Shown here in pieces: positions 59,584 to 64,000 of a DNA stretch of 64,000 nucleotides; the stretch's first letter is position 1; each line of letters opens with the position of its first letter. Origin of the DNA: Coriaria nepalensis. Lineage: Eukaryota > Streptophyta > Magnoliopsida > Cucurbitales > Coriariaceae. The stretch is from assembly GCA_027186245.1 (NCBI GenBank), contig CP114497.1, forward strand, positions 7,261,501 through 7,325,500. The letters are read 5' to 3'. A program made the translations under genes and the position numbers. Under the pieces are notes generated by a model. It saw only the letters and a list, made by a program, of their open reading frames with translations, searched no databases and was not told the DNA's origin.

Positions 59584-60138
59584 TCAAGAAAACATAAAAT
59601 GAAAGATAGACAGCGAGAACAAAAGGGAAGCATCCTGAGACAGAGAAGAAGAAGACATGGAGGTGTAAAAATAGTAATAAGGAAATGAATAATCCCGAGG
59701 CGGCCCTGCCATTGCCATAGGTGGCGTCATTTCGGCTAAATTAGGAGGTGGGTCCAAAAACTCCTCAAAATCAGGAGGTGGAGGAGAAGTAGTAATACTA
59801 CTGCCCCAAGATGGAAAAAGCGATGGAGGCGGCAGCGACAGTCTCGACGGTGGCGGAGGCGGCAATGACAGTCTCGACGGAGGTGGTGGAGGCAGAAGGA
59901 GATACTCCGGCGGCGGAAGAGATAGCAGAACAGGAGGGGGAGTAGTAGTAGTAGTAGTTGGTGAACATATGACAGGACATGTAGCACAATCACTGATACA
60001 GAGTGAATCTTTCTTACTAGCCAACTTCACTTCATGATGAGCATCCTCAAGAGACAAGGCAGTGTACAAAATGACCAAATTCATCGTTATCATAAGCCGA
60101 AAGAACCAAAAATGCCGTTTTCTTCTTGTATTTGCCAT
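59584..60138 (-). CDS. Proline-rich, possibly GPI-anchored cell-wall protein
   Basis: A single-exon frame of 184 residues. After a basic start (MANTRRKRHF) comes a hydrophobic segment, WFFRLMITMNLVILYTALS, likely a signal peptide or anchor. A short Cys-containing part (CISDCATCPVIC) is followed by a Pro-rich middle with tandem SRLSLPPPPP units and PPP clusters, as in extensin-like proteins. The C terminus is Ser-rich and then hydrophobic (DASLLFSLSIFHFMFS), which resembles a GPI-attachment signal. The codons and the full-length frame look real, but no named family is recognised. Tandem units invite length variation. Confidence 0.65.
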   Translation of the reverse strand: MANTRRKRHFWFFRLMITMNLVILYTALSLEDAHHEVKLASKKDSLCISDCATCPVICSPTTTTTTPPPVLLSLPPPEYLLLPPPPPSRLSLPPPPPSRLSLPPPSLFPSWGSSITTSPPPPDFEEFLDPPPNLAEMTPPMAMAGPPRDYSFPYYYFYTSMSSSSLSQDASLLFSLSIFHFMFS

Positions 60139-60149
60139 TTTTCTGGTTG

Positions 60150-61040
60150 TTTTAAACCGTATGCTTGTTCTATGACAGAGTGAGGCTGAGTAAGAGTGTA
60201 TGGCTACTTAGAAAAATTGGTCGCATTGGATGCTTCCTTCATGATGGATGTTGAAAGGGGAAAAATTACTGTTGCGCTTTTTTATTTCTCGAGGCAAATA
60301 GTTTTCAATCGAAGGGTAAAATTTTCACCTTTCGGTGGTGATTGACAATATATACTACAATTTTTTATACCCCTTTTTGTTTTTTAATCATCATATAAAC
60401 GAGTACAGACAGGACTTACAGGGCCAAAATTCTTAAAAAGTTCTGAACTTTTAGTTTTTCTTTCTCAAATTGGCCGAAGAACTAGACGCGTCACAGGGCA
60501 GAAGAGCCAGGTGGGGGATGTAGCCCAACTTTTTTAAAAAATAATTTAATATATATTTAAATAAATTATAATAAAATTATTTAAATGAGATTTTAAAAAT
60601 AATTATTCTCATCTTATTTTCTTAATTTTTTATATATTAATTATTATGAAAGAATAAATAATTTTAAGAAAATAATATTTTTTTTAATTCAAAAAAACAA
60701 AAATATTACCTGTCTGGATATCATGAATTTATGCAGCAACATCTTATATTTATGAGATATGTGTTTCAAAATGATATTTCGGCATATAAATTCCATGTCA
60801 CTTGTAATGAATTAAATATTTCAGTATAATATAAGTGATAAATTATTTTTGAAACTTTGAGAGTTAAATTATTAATTGTTAAGAACTTTTAGGGGTCAAA
60901 TTACTATTGAATGTAAGTATTAAAATATGTCTCATAAATAAATACAAAATTTATATATTTTATATATTTAATGTGAAAATTTATAATAATAAGTTCGCTC
61001 CCGCATCCCCATAGATTTACTGTATAGCATAAGTTTTTAT
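60150..61040. other. Intergenic region, no gene seen
   Basis: Promoter of the proline-rich gene at the left, then AT-rich DNA and the 3' UTR of the kinase gene at the right. No coding frame. Confidence 0.55.
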
Positions 61041-61043
61041 GCC

Positions 61044-64000
61044 TCAGACTGTAGCCGAATTCTGGCTCCGCCCCTGTACGTCACTGTTGTGTCCGAAAAT
61101 GATCCCATGCGGCTCAGAATTTCTTCCAAAATCTCTTAACCTGTTAAGTTCAGGCACTATAACGGTTCCAAGTTCAGGCCTTTCCTTCTTCTTCATCTGT
61201 GCGCACTTGATCGCCAATTTAGCAAACGCTAGAGTCTCTTCAATTGGCCAATCTGTAACTGCAGGGTCCACCATCTCAGCAAATTTGTCCTTGTCGATGG
61301 CCCTCTGAACATGATGCAAAATAGCCATAGGGGGCCTAGCAGTAATAATCTGAAGCAGCATTATCCCTAATGAGTATATATCCGACTTGGTAGTTAACTT
61401 TCCGGTTTGTTGGTACTCTGGATCGATGTAACAAAGCGTCCCAGCAGCTGAGGTCATGTGGTATTGGGTCACTTGATCCGCTACCGAAGGCGGGACTAAC
61501 CGGGCCAGGCCCACATCGCTTATCTTGCTCACGTAATTGCCATCTAGGAGTATGTTGGCTGGTTTAAGGTCTCTATGGACCAGCGGTTCGGGCTTGGTTT
61601 GGTGAAGGAATAAGAGTGCGGTTGCAATTTCGGCTGCTATTCTGAATCTTACCCTCCAAGGTATTGGTGGGGTGTTTCCTCTGTGGAAAATCCGATCTTC
61701 TAAGCTTCCATTGCTCATGTATTCATATACTAAGCATCCATATTCCGGACATGCCCCCAGGAGGAGAACCATGTTCGGATGTCGTGTGCAGCAAAGGACC
61801 TCTACCTAGATTTTCCGGAAAAGATCATATTGTGGGAACCATTAAAAGATTTGGGTTAGTCCAGTCATTCCTAGTTGGTTTTGAGTTACAATACAAAATT
61901 TCTAACACATCACATATCCCAAGAGATCGCTTTTCATTTTATAATATTCAATATACCTCTTGCTGGAATTGCTTCCGCCCCTGAGCAGCGTCGGGTCTTA
62001 AGACTTTGATAGCAACTGCTGTGTGATCAAGTCTGCCCTTATAAACCGGTCCATACCCACCTTCACCTATTTTGAAGGTCACAGAGAGTTTACTCGTGGC
62101 TTCCTCGATCTCATCTATAGAGTACTTTCTATACCGGACGTCATTTTTTGACAAAGCGATCAATGCTCGGTTCTTCGCCTCTGCCTCTTGTCTGGCCTTC
62201 ATTTCCGCATGTTTTCTTCGCTGCGCTTCTTTATAAGCTAGCCTTCTTGCTGCCTCTGCTGCTTCAACGGCAGCTTTGCACTTGGCCTTCTCCATCTCTG
62301 CAGTGGCCAGGGCTGCCTCTTCAGCACACCTCACTTCTTCGAACTTCCTTGTCTCCTCTAACTTCCACTGGTTTAGTTCCTTCGTCTGGATTTTTCAAAC
62401 AATCTATAACAATATGCTGCTTGAAAGAACCTTATACAGTGAGGAAGGCAAGGAATTGAACTCTTACCTTATTTTTGGCAGCGATTGCTTCTTTGCAAGC
62501 AGTGCTATACATATCCATGGTTTGCTTTAGTTCGAGCTTCAACCTTCTCATCTCGGCCCCTAGATCTCGCTGTAATAAAAAAACCAATTCAAAGACAGAT
62601 TAATTGATGTAAAAATTCACTTATCATTGTGTTAAATAAATATATTAACTTATTACAGCTGCGGTGGATGAGGAATCCATTGAAGCCTGAGTCACGCCAA
62701 AATCTAAACTCTGGCGAGATATGTCTACTGAACCAAATTGGCGCAGGTGAATAGAAACATCCTCGTCAGATAATGAGTTGCGGCTACATGATGATCTTGA
62801 TTCCCGAATATCAAGATTATCTAGTGAGGAATTGGTTAGTCTTTGTCTTTCACGTGATAAAACTTTCATTGCATTTCTGGTCTGTTCTGGCATCCCTTTC
62901 TCTGCCGCATGTTTCATTCCTCCCCTTCCATGATGTCCTCTGTGTTAACATCATCACAAAAAAAGGATTGAGTTCATATAGTTAGAGGCAAATGGATCAA
63001 TAAGACGGTCATAATATTGAGTTTGTTATAACTTATAAGGACCTGGCTGCATGATCTTGATGATGATGATGATGATGATGTCCATTAGGTGGAAGTCCGA
63101 GCGGCGATGGTTGTCTTGGTGGGGCTGCAGTGTTATTAGCCGGTCGGGCTGCTGGTTTACTCATAACTACTTTCCCTTTTGATATCACAAACACAGAACA
63201 GAATTCCGGTGCTGATTTTAATATGTTGGAAGGCACATCACTTCCCTTGAATCTCCTATAATAAACACTAATAACAATGTAAGCAATTAAGATTTCACCA
63301 TTTTTTTTTTTTTTTTTTTTTCAGATGTAAGAGAAAAAAATGAACAAAAAAGAGGTCGACCTAGCTAGGGCGCTCCTTGCTGAAGCTCCCACAACAACAT
63401 TAGTTATGCAGTTCCTCTGGATATAATCTACTAGTCCTTTGGTCACATCGTCATCGTCAACAACAACCTCCTTTAATTGGACCTGTTATTAAATGGAAGC
63501 CATTAAAGTAGCTTCCAAAGTTTCAACCACAGTTTTGAATGAACATTTGAACAGCATAATTAATCAAAATCAAGACTAGAGATCTGTAATGTTTTAATTT
63601 TTGGAAACATTGACTCGATCCAAAGCAAAGTTTCAGCAGTTAATCGTAAACATTGTCAATCTCCATCTCGACCTACCTCAGAACCTTAAAATAAGTTTAA
63701 GAGCTTCACTTTGGAAATTTCGGATTCAAATGAAAAGTTTTCACGAAATTCAAAAAATAAAATCCAGCCTATTACCGATTTACGAGCGCAGTATGCACGG
63801 CAGGGAACGAAAAGATGTTGCGCGTCAGAATGTCCAGCAGCAATACTCGTTCTTTCTGGTAAATAAAAGAAATCAGCAGCAAACCAAGAAATTAACCATA
63901 TCAGACGTCAGTAATCCAAGTTAATTATATCAGCGACGATACATTATAATGCAAAGGATTCAACAAGAGGGAAGATACCTACGATTGTTATGATGCCTAA
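61044..64000 (-). CDS. USP-domain receptor-like cytoplasmic kinase, class IX (5' end outside window)
   Basis: Exons seen: 64000+-63979, 63855-63776, 63482-63361, 63255-63043, 62939-62657, 62569-62468, 62385-61957 and 61805-61044. The order is a universal-stress-protein domain (HLFVPCRAYCARKS, VVVDDDDVTKGLVDY, NVVVGAS, SDVPSNILKSAPEFCSVFVISKGKV), a low-complexity linker with a seven-His run, a coiled coil rich in Ala, Glu and Lys, and a kinase. Kinase motifs are GEGGYGPVYKG, VAIKVL, HRDLKPAN (RD type), ISDVGLARL and GTLCYIDPEYQ. DVG replaces DFG, as is usual in this class. The frame stops soon after the kinase, so there is no C-terminal U-box. The closest layout is Arabidopsis At2g24370/At5g35380 rather than PUB33-35. 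The first USP exon is mostly outside the window. Confidence 0.92.

Overview
This is nuclear DNA from a flowering plant, almost certainly a core eudicot. Genes have GT-AG introns, intergenic DNA is very AT-rich, Ty1/copia and Ty3/gypsy remnants are present, and every recognised product is a plant family (glycine decarboxylase P protein, a sphingolipid desaturase with a cytochrome b5 domain, a CC-type glutaredoxin, an IQD protein, an NHL/LEA2 protein, a USP-domain receptor-like cytoplasmic kinase, MIR156). I could not fix the species. Start codons were chosen by finding a real ATG, and exon joins were checked for GT/AG and for reading frame.

Layout. 0-4 kb: most of the mitochondrial glycine decarboxylase P protein (minus strand, 3' end off the window). 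4-9.9 kb: gene-poor DNA with a gypsy gag remnant and a possible MITE. 9.9-12.1 kb: a ZIP4/IRT3-type zinc transporter (minus) with two perfect zinc-deficiency response elements upstream. 15.2 kb: an NHL13-like LEA2 membrane protein. 17.1-18.4 kb: an intronless delta-8 sphingolipid desaturase. 19.4-24.6 kb: a divergent pair, an alpha/beta hydrolase (minus) and an adenine nucleotide carrier resembling PM-ANT1 (plus). 25.6-29.3 kb: a decayed copia element. 31.2 kb: a GRXC9/ROXY-type glutaredoxin. 35.7-37 kb: a class A heat shock factor with a perfect heat shock element. 37.3-39 kb: an IQD calmodulin-binding protein. 40.2 kb: a plant protein of unknown function. 42-56.5 kb: a segmental duplication carrying two MIR156 genes. 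56.3-59 kb: a two-domain methyltransferase. 59.6 kb: a proline-rich, possibly GPI-anchored protein. 61-64 kb: a USP-domain kinase (minus, 5' end off the window).

The most unusual part is 42.2-56.5 kb. A block (A', then MIR156, then the 3' end of the methyltransferase gene) at 51.36-56.46 kb is present a second time at 42.2-45.98 kb, but in the left copy the MIR156-to-methyltransferase part is inverted. The result is two divergently transcribed MIR156 hairpins, a truncated duplicate of the methyltransferase last exon, and a decayed copia element between the two microRNA genes. The right hairpin encodes canonical miR156. The left one carries a G in place of A at position 7, keeps its TATA box, and has lost the rest of its ancestral upstream DNA.

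The genes do not form a pathway. Several do have sequence-level evidence of their regulation: ZDREs on the zinc transporter, a heat shock element on the heat shock factor, a TGACG box on the glutaredoxin, and site II elements between the divergent pair.
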